A DNA stretch of 7,053 nt from an uncultured Candidatus Saccharibacteria bacterium (GTDB lineage: Bacteria; Patescibacteria; Saccharimonadia; Saccharimonadales; JAEWBQ01), in NCBI GenBank assembly GCA_946885745.1, contig CAMPGV010000040.1:1-7053 (forward strand), in the 5' to 3' direction. Of the stretch, positions 1-5,988 are shown piece after piece (the first letter of the stretch is position 1; every line of letters begins with the position of its first letter). The translations under genes were made by a program, and so were the position numbers. The notes beneath the pieces are model-generated. The model saw only the letters and a program-made list of their open reading frames with translations. It did not search any database and was not told the origin of the DNA.

Positions 1-1119
1 GCCCACTGGAGGGTTGCCGTCAAAGAAGTCGGTGATTTTGCCAAAGTCTATAAACCGGCTACCAATGCCGAATACCGCTAAAACGCCGGCGCCAATAATC
101 GCAATGCGCGTGCGCTTATTGACCTTGTCGGCCCGTTCAATCCGCTCCCGTCGACGACGCTCCATCCGCGACATGGCTTCAGTATGCACAGCCTCGGCGT
201 CGCGCTGTATCTCACCATCAACGGCAGCCTCCTCTATTGAGGCTGCCCCACCGGGGCGTGCTTTGCGGTTAACCAGTCGTCGCTTCATGCCTGACCAAAA
301 TCCGCTCGAAGATTCACTCGCAGCAAGCGCCGCCCGGCCCATGGCGCTTTTTGACGTGTCACTCACCTCTTCCGGCGACCACTCCTCTTGGATAGAGTCC
401 TGCAGATCACGGTATAGCCCCGATCGCACTTGACTGTACGTTTTATAAAGGCGTGCGCCCGCCAGTAGTCCTCCGCTAACCATGGCCGCGGTTGGTCCGA
501 GCGCGTCGGTACTCAGTGCCGCCACGCCACTGGCGGCCGAGCTCACGGCTGTCATCCCCAGGGCCACACCTACTCTGGATCGTTGCGTCAGCCCCGCATA
601 CCACTCCGTAGCCTTGTCGTTCCACGCACTCAGCGCCCCAAAGCGACGTATCCGGCGGAATGCCTCAACGGTATGCAGCTCGTGTACACGCGCCATTTGA
701 AGCCGATACTCGGCAAGTCTAAGGGTCAGCTCATCCTCGGTCATACCTGGCTGCTCAAGACGCCACGCTTCGATCTGCAGCTGTTCCGTAAGTGCGGCTT
801 CTGTTTCATATGCCGCCGCCTTGATTGCAATTTCTTGGTCTAATTCTTCGCGAGTGCGATGCAGGGTGAATGCGCCCAGTTTGATACGATGGGCCACGAG
901 ATCAGCAAGTTCAGCCTCGCGCACCTCATAGAGTCCACTAGTACCTATAGCATTGCCAGAAAAAGCAAAACGCGACTCAGGGGCCGCGTCGATTGTAAAC
1001 GAGTGGTCATTCTTGTCAGGGGTTCTTTGCTCGGGCTCTCGCTCAATAGTCACGGCGGTATGTTGCCCCTGCGACCCATCGTCGATTCTGCCTGCGTCTG
1101 AATGGTACCTAGGTTCCAT
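1..1119 (-). CDS. Unrecognised membrane-associated protein, C-terminus cut off by window edge
   Basis: I do not recognise this protein. Translating the minus strand from ATG at 1119 gives 373 sense codons with no stop before the left edge, so the gene is 3'-truncated by the window. A GGGAG Shine-Dalgarno (1126-1130) lies 6 nt before the ATG. Residues 1-60 are polar and probably disordered. Residues about 60-175 are charged, rich in Glu, Arg, Ala and Leu, and look helical. Residues about 183-223 form a Gly/Ala/Val/Leu-rich block starting VGVALGMTAVSSAASG, which could be one or two weak membrane helices. Residues 300-336 are strongly basic (RMERRRRERIERADK). Residues about 337-353 (TRIAIIGAGVLAVFGIG) look like a true membrane segment with the basic run on its N-terminal side, predicting a cytoplasmic N-terminal part. 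There is no signal peptide and no catalytic motif that I can see. Existence as a gene is well supported by frame length and RBS; function is unknown. Confidence 0.8.
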   Translation of the reverse strand, partial: MEPRYHSDAGRIDDGSQGQHTAVTIEREPEQRTPDKNDHSFTIDAAPESRFAFSGNAIGTSGLYEVREAELADLVAHRIKLGAFTLHRTREELDQEIAIKAAAYETEAALTEQLQIEAWRLEQPGMTEDELTLRLAEYRLQMARVHELHTVEAFRRIRRFGALSAWNDKATEWYAGLTQRSRVGVALGMTAVSSAASGVAALSTDALGPTAAMVSGGLLAGARLYKTYSQVRSGLYRDLQDSIQEEWSPEEVSDTSKSAMGRAALAASESSSGFWSGMKRRLVNRKARPGGAASIEEAAVDGEIQRDAEAVHTEAMSRMERRRRERIERADKVNKRTRIAIIGAGVLAVFGIGSRFIDFGKITDFFDGNPPVG

Positions 1120-1156
1120 GGTCAACTCCCTGCATAGAATCTTGCTCTATATTTTT

Positions 1157-1185
1157 AACATAGTACGGCGGCTATAAAAAAGCAA
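1157..1185 (-). promoter_or_regulatory. Weak candidate promoter of the left-edge gene
   Basis: On the minus strand TTGCTT (1180-1185) and TATGTT (1157-1162) are 17 nt apart and lie 38 nt or more upstream of the ATG at 1119. The -35 matches consensus at only three of six positions and lies inside the infB terminator. The alternative is that this gene is expressed by readthrough from rpsA-infB. Confidence 0.3.
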
Positions 1186-1209
1186 GCGCCACCTCTGTGA
1201 CGCCCGCTT
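1176..1209 (-). terminator. Intrinsic terminator of the rpsA-infB operon
   Basis: Twenty-two nt after the infB stop, read on the minus strand, AAGCGGGCGTCAC pairs with GTGGCGCTTGCTT to form a 13-bp stem (three G-U pairs) with an AGAG loop. The last two T of the stem begin a run of six T (plus 1176-1181). The T run is on the minus-strand 3' side only, so the orientation is clear. Confidence 0.85.
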
Positions 1210-1231
1210 ATCAAGTTCAATCAGTCAATGA

Positions 1232-3007
1232 TTAGCTCAGTGTACGCTTCACCAGCTCACGGGTGAAGAACTCAAGCTTGTCACCCTCTTCAAGAAGGAG
1301 CTTCTTTGTTGTCTTGAGGCTAAGGCCACACATTTCACCTTCAAAGACTTCTTTGGCTTCCTGCTGCTGACGCTGGACCTTTGTGACTTCCACTTCGGCG
1401 ATCTGCTCATCTCCGCGCTTTACGCGCACCAGGACATTCGGCACTACCTTGCCGCCTGTCACTTCACCACCAGCAATCACTTCATCCTTCAGCGTGCGGA
1501 AGACGCCCTTGATTGTCAGCTTACCGAGTTCAGTCTCAACGACCTCAGGAGCCAACAGGGCTTCCATAGAGTTACGCGCATCATCGAGAAGCTCATAAAT
1601 CACCTTGTAAATACGCACCTGAACCTTGTCGCGCATCGCAAGACGCTTCACGGCTGGCGGTAATTCCACATTGAAGCCGTAGATGATCGTGTTGCCACCT
1701 TCTGCCATGCGGATGTCACTCTCTGAAATATTACCAACACCACTACCGACGATACGGAGGTTAATACGACCCTCGGTATCAACCAGGCGAAGACTATCAA
1801 TGACAGAGGTAAGTGAACCCTGAACGTCAGCCTTAATAATCACATTAAGCTCCTCTGCCTGCTCTTGCTGAGTCATCATCTTGAGGAGGTCGGCGCCAGT
1901 CACGTTGGTACTCGCGGCGTTCTTTTCGCGCTCAATCTTAGCCTGCATCGTAGCGTTGCGGGCCTCTTTTTCGTTCTTCACAATCGTAAAGACATCACCG
2001 AATTGCGGCAATTCCTTAAAGCCTGTCACGGTCGCAGGCGTTGAAGGACCGGCGCTTTTAAGCGGCTTACCGGCAAAATCAAGCAGTGTACGTACCTTTC
2101 CGTAGGCCGTACCAGCCACCAAGAAGTGTCCTGGCTTGAGTTCACCCTGCTCAACGAGCAGGCTCACCACAGAACCGCGACCAGTTTCCATGTGTGATTC
2201 AATGACGAGACCCTCAGCTGGCACATCGATATCCGCCTTGAGTTCTTCAAAGTCAGCAACAAGCAGAACCGTATCGAGCAGGTCATCGATACCCTGACCG
2301 GTCTTGGCGCTTACCTCAACCATTGGCACGTCACCACCCCAAACCTTATCGTCTGGAATCACGCCGCGCTCAGCCAGCTGACCTTTTACGAGGCCAGGGT
2401 TTGCAGACTCTTTGTCCATCTTGTTGATCGCAACAACCATCTTGGCATTGGCGGTCTGCGCGAAACGGATTGCTTCAACCGTCTGCGGCATGACACCGTC
2501 ATCAGCAGCCACGACAATAATCACAACATCGGTCAGCGTCGCACCATGCTGACGCAGAGCGGCAAACGCCTCATGACCCGGAGTATCGAGGAGAGTAATT
2601 GAACGGTCCTTACGCACCGTCTGATACGCGCTAATATGCTGCGTAATACCACCAGCTTCACCGGACACTGCCGTCGTATGTAAGATCGCGTCGAGAAGAC
2701 TCGTCTTACCGTGATCAACGTGTCCCATCACCGCGACAATCGGTGGACGATCGACGGCATGATCTGACAACGTATGAACCTTACGTTCAGTGGTCGTACT
2801 GGCGGCCTTGCGCTGCAGCTCGACATCAAGGCCGAGCTCCTCAACGATAATGGTAGCGGTTTCAAAGTCGATACGTTGGTTAATAGTTGCAACAATACCG
2901 TTCTTAAACAGCTCCCCGATCAGCGTTGTGACGGGCAGGTTTAGGGTTTCGGCTAGCTCTCCAACAGTAATTGAGTCAGCGACAACAAGTACTTTTTCTG
3001 GGCTCAC
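1232..3007 (-). CDS. infB: Translation initiation factor IF-2
   Basis: Cytoplasmic GTPase that brings initiator tRNA to the 30S subunit and promotes subunit joining. The 591-residue protein has an IF2_N domain at about 2-55 and a translational GTPase domain with all G motifs: GHVDHGKT (95-102), GITQH (120-124), DTPGH (141-145), NKMD (195-198) and SAK (233-235). A domain II barrel follows, then the IF2-specific C-terminal half with VIIKADVQGS (389-398) and GEMCGL (557-562). The GTPase domain starts near residue 87, so the long linker of the E. coli (about 890 aa) and Bacillus (about 716 aa) proteins is missing. I choose GTG at 3007 because AGGAAGGAG sits 6 nt upstream. The frame extends to a TTG at 3031, but that lies upstream of this site in a hairpin and has no ribosome site of its own. 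The gene follows rpsA by 55 nt without a terminator and is probably cotranscribed with it. Confidence 0.97.
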   Translation of the reverse strand: MSPEKVLVVADSITVGELAETLNLPVTTLIGELFKNGIVATINQRIDFETATIIVEELGLDVELQRKAASTTTERKVHTLSDHAVDRPPIVAVMGHVDHGKTSLLDAILHTTAVSGEAGGITQHISAYQTVRKDRSITLLDTPGHEAFAALRQHGATLTDVVIIVVAADDGVMPQTVEAIRFAQTANAKMVVAINKMDKESANPGLVKGQLAERGVIPDDKVWGGDVPMVEVSAKTGQGIDDLLDTVLLVADFEELKADIDVPAEGLVIESHMETGRGSVVSLLVEQGELKPGHFLVAGTAYGKVRTLLDFAGKPLKSAGPSTPATVTGFKELPQFGDVFTIVKNEKEARNATMQAKIEREKNAASTNVTGADLLKMMTQQEQAEELNVIIKADVQGSLTSVIDSLRLVDTEGRINLRIVGSGVGNISESDIRMAEGGNTIIYGFNVELPPAVKRLAMRDKVQVRIYKVIYELLDDARNSMEALLAPEVVETELGKLTIKGVFRTLKDEVIAGGEVTGGKVVPNVLVRVKRGDEQIAEVEVTKVQRQQQEAKEVFEGEMCGLSLKTTKKLLLEEGDKLEFFTRELVKRTLS

Positions 3008-3021
3008 TATCAACTCCTTCC

Positions 3022-3038
3022 TACCCGTCAAGCGGGTA
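3022..3038 (-). promoter_or_regulatory. Hairpin just upstream of the infB ribosome binding site
   Basis: On the minus strand TACCCG and CGGGTA pair perfectly around a five-base loop (CTTGA), ending right before the infB Shine-Dalgarno AGGAAGGAG. No T tract follows, so this is not a terminator. It could set infB translation or be a processing or mRNA-stability element between rpsA and infB. The role is inferred; the inverted repeat is directly visible. Confidence 0.45.
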
Positions 3039-3062
3039 ATTTATTCTCTTATTTTTAAGAGA

Positions 3063-4136
3063 CTACTTCTTCTTTTTGTCTGCAAGGCTCAAAGAGATCT
3101 TGCGGTTGTCACGATCGATATCGAGAACAACAAAGCTCTTACGCTCGTTAAGGGTAAAGACCTTTTCTGGGTCTACGTCGTTACCGTCACCGAGTTCTGA
3201 GATGTGCACGAGTGCTTCAACAGCTGGGCTGATTTGGACGAAAGCGCCGAATGGCGTGATACGAGTAACCGTACCTTCGACCTTGTCGCCTGACTTGAAC
3301 TGCTCAACTTCGTCGAGCCATGGATCCTTAGTCAGCTGCTTGATTGAGAGGCTGAGGCGTTCCTTGTCGATGCTAATAATCTTAGCTTCGATAGTCTGAC
3401 CAACCTTCAGGTAGTCACTTGGGTTGTTCACACGCTCCCAGCTAATTTCTGAGATGTGCACGAGACCTTCGATACCTTCGACGTTGACGAATGCACCGTA
3501 GTCAACAACACCAGTAACGACACCCTTTACAGAGTCGCCAACACTTAGCTTCTGAAGACGATCAGCGAGGCCATCCTTTACTGCTTCCTTTTCAGAGAAG
3601 ATCAGCTTGTTTGCCTTGCGGTCACTATCAAGGATACGAACCTTGAGGGTCTGACCAACTAGGCCGTTAAGACGCTGGAGGATTTCGTCCTTGTCGCTTG
3701 AACCGACACGTGGGTAATGCTCAGCTGAAAGCTGTGACACAGGCAGGAAGCCGCGTACACCTTCGTATTCAACCAATAGGCCGCCACGGTTGGCGTCGTA
3801 TGGTGAGACTTCGATGATTTCGCCGCTTTCAAGCTTGGCAGCAACTTCTTCCCAACCGCGATCCTTCGCAGCCTTGCGAAGCGAGAGCAGTGAGTAGCCG
3901 TTGTCGAGCTCAGCGTCAACAACGCTAGCAGTAACTTCGTCACCTTCCTTAAGAGCACGTGAGAATCCAACCTCACGGCGAGGCACGTAGCCTACGCCCT
4001 GAGCACCAAGATCAATCAGTACTTCGTGTTTGCGCAGAGAAAGTACCGTACCGGTAATCACTTCACCTGCAGTTAGTTGCTTGACGCTGTCGCCAGCGAG
4101 CAATTCGTCCATTGTTATTGTGGCTTTAGTTGCCAT
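3063..4136 (-). CDS. rpsA: 30S ribosomal protein S1, four S1 domains
   Basis: RNA-binding protein that helps the 30S subunit capture mRNA. The 357-residue product carries four S1 (OB-fold) repeats at about 22-88, 104-183, 199-267 and 282-352. Repeats 3 and 4 are the most canonical, with YGAFVNVEGIEGLVHISE (213-230) and FGAFVQISPAVEALVHISE (296-314). E. coli S1 has six domains; four is the shorter arrangement usual outside Proteobacteria. The tail ends in KKKK. The chosen ATG at 4136 begins MATKATITMDELL. The frame stays open upstream to TTG at 4175, but the only good Shine-Dalgarno (AAGGAAGGAG, 4151-4160) lies inside that extension, so the longer form is rejected. The gap from this site to the ATG is unusually long and holds a small hairpin. 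First gene of a two-gene operon with infB. Confidence 0.95.
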   Translation of the reverse strand: MATKATITMDELLAGDSVKQLTAGEVITGTVLSLRKHEVLIDLGAQGVGYVPRREVGFSRALKEGDEVTASVVDAELDNGYSLLSLRKAAKDRGWEEVAAKLESGEIIEVSPYDANRGGLLVEYEGVRGFLPVSQLSAEHYPRVGSSDKDEILQRLNGLVGQTLKVRILDSDRKANKLIFSEKEAVKDGLADRLQKLSVGDSVKGVVTGVVDYGAFVNVEGIEGLVHISEISWERVNNPSDYLKVGQTIEAKIISIDKERLSLSIKQLTKDPWLDEVEQFKSGDKVEGTVTRITPFGAFVQISPAVEALVHISELGDGNDVDPEKVFTLNERKSFVVLDIDRDNRKISLSLADKKKK

Positions 4137-4138
4137 AA

Positions 4139-4160
4139 GTCTTATTAAGACTCCTTCCTT
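4139..4160 (-). promoter_or_regulatory. rpsA Shine-Dalgarno with hairpin in the spacer
   Basis: The strong site AAGGAAGGAG (4151-4160) is 14 nt from the ATG at 4136, longer than the usual 5-9 nt. Between them lies GTCTTAATAAGAC (4139-4151), which folds as GTCTT/AAGAC with an AAT loop. Folding would shorten the effective distance to a few nt, although the stem borrows the last G of the site. The sequence is certain; the role is inferred. Confidence 0.5.
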
Positions 4161-4214
4161 AATTGATATTTCCAAAAGCGCATCTAAAAATAGAGTGCTC
4201 CGAGATTACCCTTT

Positions 4215-4243
4215 ATTGTACCCTAGGCACACTCTTAAGTCAA
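4215..4243 (-). promoter_or_regulatory. Sigma-70-type promoter of rpsA-infB
   Basis: TTGACT (4238-4243) and TACAAT (4215-4220) on the minus strand are exactly 17 nt apart, each one mismatch from consensus. Predicted transcription starts near 4208, giving a leader of about 70 nt before the rpsA ATG. The TGA stop of the upstream LPQTG gene (4240-4242) lies within the -35 box. Confidence 0.85.
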
Positions 4244-4620
4244 AGAGAGGCCGCGAAGCGACGAGACTGCAAATAAAGCATCACACAAGCCGCAAGAATC
4301 ACCAGAATCGAGACACTCAGCACAGTGTCGGCTGAACCAGTCTGCGGCAGCTCGGTTGCGCCTGGTGCGGGCGCAGGCGTGGCCGGCGACTGCTGGGCAG
4401 GCGGCTGCGCTGGCGCAGCTTCTTGAGCCGGCTCGGATGGCTTTTGCTCCTCAGGTGATGTTGCCGCTGGAGTGTCATTCGCCTCTTCTGCCACCTCAGT
4501 TGATGGCGCACCCGACCAATAATTACGCAGCACGTATGCGCCGCCCAGCAGGAGCAGTACAAGCACGCCGCCCACCAAGACGTATCCGAGTATAGAACCA
4601 CCCTGTTTTGTTCGTCCCAT
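4240..4620 (-). CDS. LPXTG-anchored small surface protein (sortase substrate)
   Basis: A 126-residue protein built like a sortase substrate. Residues about 11-31 form an N-terminal membrane helix (LGYVLVGGVLVLLLLGGAYV), preceded by a short basic, Gly-rich start. Residues 37-88 are a low-complexity linker rich in Pro, Ala, Gln and Glu, typical of a wall-spanning spacer. LPQTG is at 91-95, followed by a second hydrophobic segment (about 98-117) and a basic tail beginning with RR (120-121). In known systems sortase cleaves between T and G and joins the threonine to the envelope. No obvious signal-peptidase site follows the first helix, so it may stay as an anchor. No folded domain fits in the spacer. 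The start is ATG at 4620, with GAGG 5 nt upstream; a TTG 54 nt further out lies in the promoter and is rejected. No sortase gene is in the window. Function is unknown beyond surface anchoring. Confidence 0.85.
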   Translation of the reverse strand: MGRTKQGGSILGYVLVGGVLVLLLLGGAYVLRNYWSGAPSTEVAEEANDTPAATSPEEQKPSEPAQEAAPAQPPAQQSPATPAPAPGATELPQTGSADTVLSVSILVILAACVMLYLQSRRFAASL

Positions 4621-4645
4621 ATATACCTCGCGATTACTTTTCTTT

Positions 4646-4674
4646 ACTATACTGGGTTTTTTCTGAGTACGCAA
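4646..4674 (-). promoter_or_regulatory. Promoter of the LPQTG gene
   Basis: TTGCGT (4669-4674) and TATAGT (4646-4651) on the minus strand are 17 nt apart and about 25 nt upstream of the ATG at 4620. The -10 is one mismatch from consensus and the -35 is weaker. It lies back to back with the plus-strand promoter of the ROK gene. Confidence 0.65.
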
Positions 4675-4688
4675 GCCGGGGGTGGGTA

Positions 4689-4703
4689 TGCTACACTCAT
4701 ACT
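4689..4703 (+). promoter_or_regulatory. Extended -10 promoter giving a leaderless kinase mRNA
   Basis: TGC followed by TACACT (4692-4697) is an extended -10 element, TGn plus a hexamer. It ends 6 nt before the ATG at 4704, so transcription would start at about the A of the start codon. There is no Shine-Dalgarno at normal spacing: the only purine run, GGGGGTGGG, is nearly 20 nt upstream and ahead of the -10. No good -35 is seen. Leaderless initiation is the simplest reading. Confidence 0.5.
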
Positions 4704-5519
4704 ATGTTAGTGACGGTCGACACGGGTGGGACGAAAACGCTTGTAACGAGCTTTGAGCGAGACGGAACCAAAGGCGAGGTGATCAAATTCGCCACGCCGG
4801 AATATGTCGACGACTACGTCACCCTTTTGCGTGACACTATCCAGGGGCAGTACGGCGATCAGACCGTTGAGGCAATCGTTATTGCCCTGCCAGGCATCGT
4901 CAAAGATGGCGTCGCTATCTGGTGCAACAATCTCCACTGGAAGAACTTTGATGCACGCACCGCACTAGCTGGCGTCCTAGGCGACACTCCTGTATTTATC
5001 GAGAACGACGCCAACCTCGCAGGCCTTGCTGAAACTCGCATCCTTACCCCCGCTCCAGCGTCCTCTCTGTATGTCACGATTAGTACTGGCATTGGCACAG
5101 GCATCATCACCAATGGTCAAATCGATCCGGGATTGCGCTACAGCGAGGGCGGTCGCGCGCTTGTTGAGTTCGATGGCATGGTGCGTGAATGGGAAAGCTT
5201 CGCCTCAGGTAAAGCGATCTATGCCGCCTACGGGCAATACGCCCGCGACATAACTAGCGAACGAAGTTGGCAGCAGATTGCCGATCGCATCAGCCGCGGT
5301 TTTCTCGCCATCATCCCCTTCGTTCAGCCGGATATTATTATCATTGGCGGCAGCATTGGCACCTACTTTGCACGCTACGGCAATCAGCTCGAAGCTCTAC
5401 TTACCGAGCGACTCCCTGCGCACATTCCCTGCCCGCGCCTTCAGGCTGCTGCTCACCCCGAAGAAGCTGTCATTTACGGTTGCTACTACCATGCTCTCGA
5501 CTGCCTCGCTCGTTCCTAA
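4704..5519 (+). CDS. ROK-family sugar kinase, zinc-motif-less
   Basis: Probable cytoplasmic ATP-dependent hexose kinase of the ROK family (glucokinase, N-acetylmannosamine kinase and fructokinase types); the substrate cannot be read from sequence. The 271 residues show the ATP-phosphate loop DTGGTK (6-11), ALPGIV (61-66), the sugar/catalytic motif ENDAN (100-104, with Asp102 the expected base), the phosphate-binding segment STGIGTG (127-133), WESFASG (163-169) as in the ROK signature region, and adenosine-binding IIIIGGSIGT (211-220). The typical ROK GH plus CxCGxxGCxE zinc motif is absent: YSEGGRALVEFDG (146-158) runs directly into WESFASG. This also explains the short length (family about 290-320). 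The start is ATG at 4704, since MLVTVDTGGTK matches the family N-terminus. The frame is open further upstream to 4608, but that stretch overlaps the divergent promoters. The last 29 nt overlap the next gene. Confidence 0.9.
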   Translation: MLVTVDTGGTKTLVTSFERDGTKGEVIKFATPEYVDDYVTLLRDTIQGQYGDQTVEAIVIALPGIVKDGVAIWCNNLHWKNFDARTALAGVLGDTPVFIENDANLAGLAETRILTPAPASSLYVTISTGIGTGIITNGQIDPGLRYSEGGRALVEFDGMVREWESFASGKAIYAAYGQYARDITSERSWQQIADRISRGFLAIIPFVQPDIIIIGGSIGTYFARYGNQLEALLTERLPAHIPCPRLQAAAHPEEAVIYGCYYHALDCLARS

Positions 5520-5961
5520 ACTTACGACAGACTTCCCTGATATCGCCTTTGTTGCAGGGACTACTTTTCACTGGCACCCTGAAAAACTCACTGTTACATA
5601 TGTTACCGCGAGCAACGATATCGACTCACTCTTGCACGAAGTAGCCCATGCCATACTCGGGCATCAAGACTTTAAGCGCGATGTCGAGCTTATTGAAATG
5701 GAACGCGACGCCTGGCGCTATGCAACCACCACACTTGCGCCTCGTTATAAACACACTATCAAACCCGAGATCATCGAAGACTCACTCGACTCCTACAGGG
5801 ACTGGCTTCATGCGCGAAGCACCTGCCCCACCTGCAAAGCAACCGGCATACAAACAAAGCAGCACACTTATAAGTGCCTAGCCTGCACGAGCGAGTGGAC
5901 CGTCAATGATGCTCGGCAACATGCCCTTCGACGTCACCTCACAAAAAAATACCCGCGATAA
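5491..5961 (+). CDS. HExxH metallopeptidase-like protein with C-terminal zinc ribbon
   Basis: A 156-residue protein with HEVAH (49-53) in the context LLHEVAHAILGH, the gluzincin-type zinc site. An acidic stretch, ELIEMERDAW (66-75), follows at the distance expected for the third zinc ligand. HExxH, then about 18 residues, then an acidic motif with A-x-x-[FY]-A resembles the ImmA/IrrE (COG2856) peptidase fold; E69, E71 or D73 could be the ligand. A zinc ribbon follows: C112, C115, C129, C132. No signal peptide or membrane segment, so probably cytoplasmic. Small metalloprotease domains plus a zinc ribbon also occur in SprT-like proteins, an alternative assignment. The ATG at 5491 lies inside the ROK gene in another frame with no clear Shine-Dalgarno, so translation is probably coupled to termination of the kinase at 5519. 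The frame is open further upstream, but that is kinase shadow. Substrate unknown; no adjacent Xre-type repressor gene is present, unlike many ImmA partners. Confidence 0.85.
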   Translation: MLSTASLVPKLTTDFPDIAFVAGTTFHWHPEKLTVTYVTASNDIDSLLHEVAHAILGHQDFKRDVELIEMERDAWRYATTTLAPRYKHTIKPEIIEDSLDSYRDWLHARSTCPTCKATGIQTKQHTYKCLACTSEWTVNDARQHALRRHLTKKYPR

Positions 5962-5974
5962 TGCGGGTATTTTT
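5945..5974. terminator. Bidirectional intrinsic terminator between convergent genes
   Basis: A 12-bp perfect stem (5945-5956 with 5963-5974; core ATACCCGC/GCGGGTAT) has a GATAAT loop. T-rich sequence follows on the plus side (TTTT then GTTATTT), and on the minus side the flanking A7 reads as T7. It can serve both the metallopeptidase gene (plus) and the KGG gene (minus, stop at 5989). The metallopeptidase stop codon TAA (5959-5961) lies in the hairpin loop. Confidence 0.9.
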
Positions 5975-5988
5975 GTTATTTGCGCTGC

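Noticed and set aside
14..843. Several plus-strand open frames in the first 850 bases
   Set aside because: They are shadows of the continuous minus-strand frame 1-1119, with Ser/Arg-rich composition and no ribosome sites.
3008..3031. IF2 starting at TTG 3031
   Set aside because: The extension would encode the ribosome site itself and lies in a hairpin; GTG at 3007 has AGGAAGGAG at 6 nt.
2790..3200. Plus-strand open frame of 136 codons across the infB 5' end
   Set aside because: It lies antisense to infB and the rpsA 3' end, has low-complexity Ser-rich composition and no ribosome site.
4137..4175. N-terminal extension of S1 from TTG at 4175
   Set aside because: The only strong Shine-Dalgarno (4151-4160) and a hairpin lie within the extension, and S1 alignment begins after ATG 4136.
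4608..4703. Upstream extension of the ROK kinase
   Set aside because: It would run through both divergent promoters, and family N-termini begin at MLVTVDTGGTK.
5278..5490. Longer start for the metallopeptidase-like gene inside the kinase gene
   Set aside because: The added residues are the kinase gene read in another frame, rich in Ser, Ala and Leu without domain character; the HExxH domain fits from 5491.
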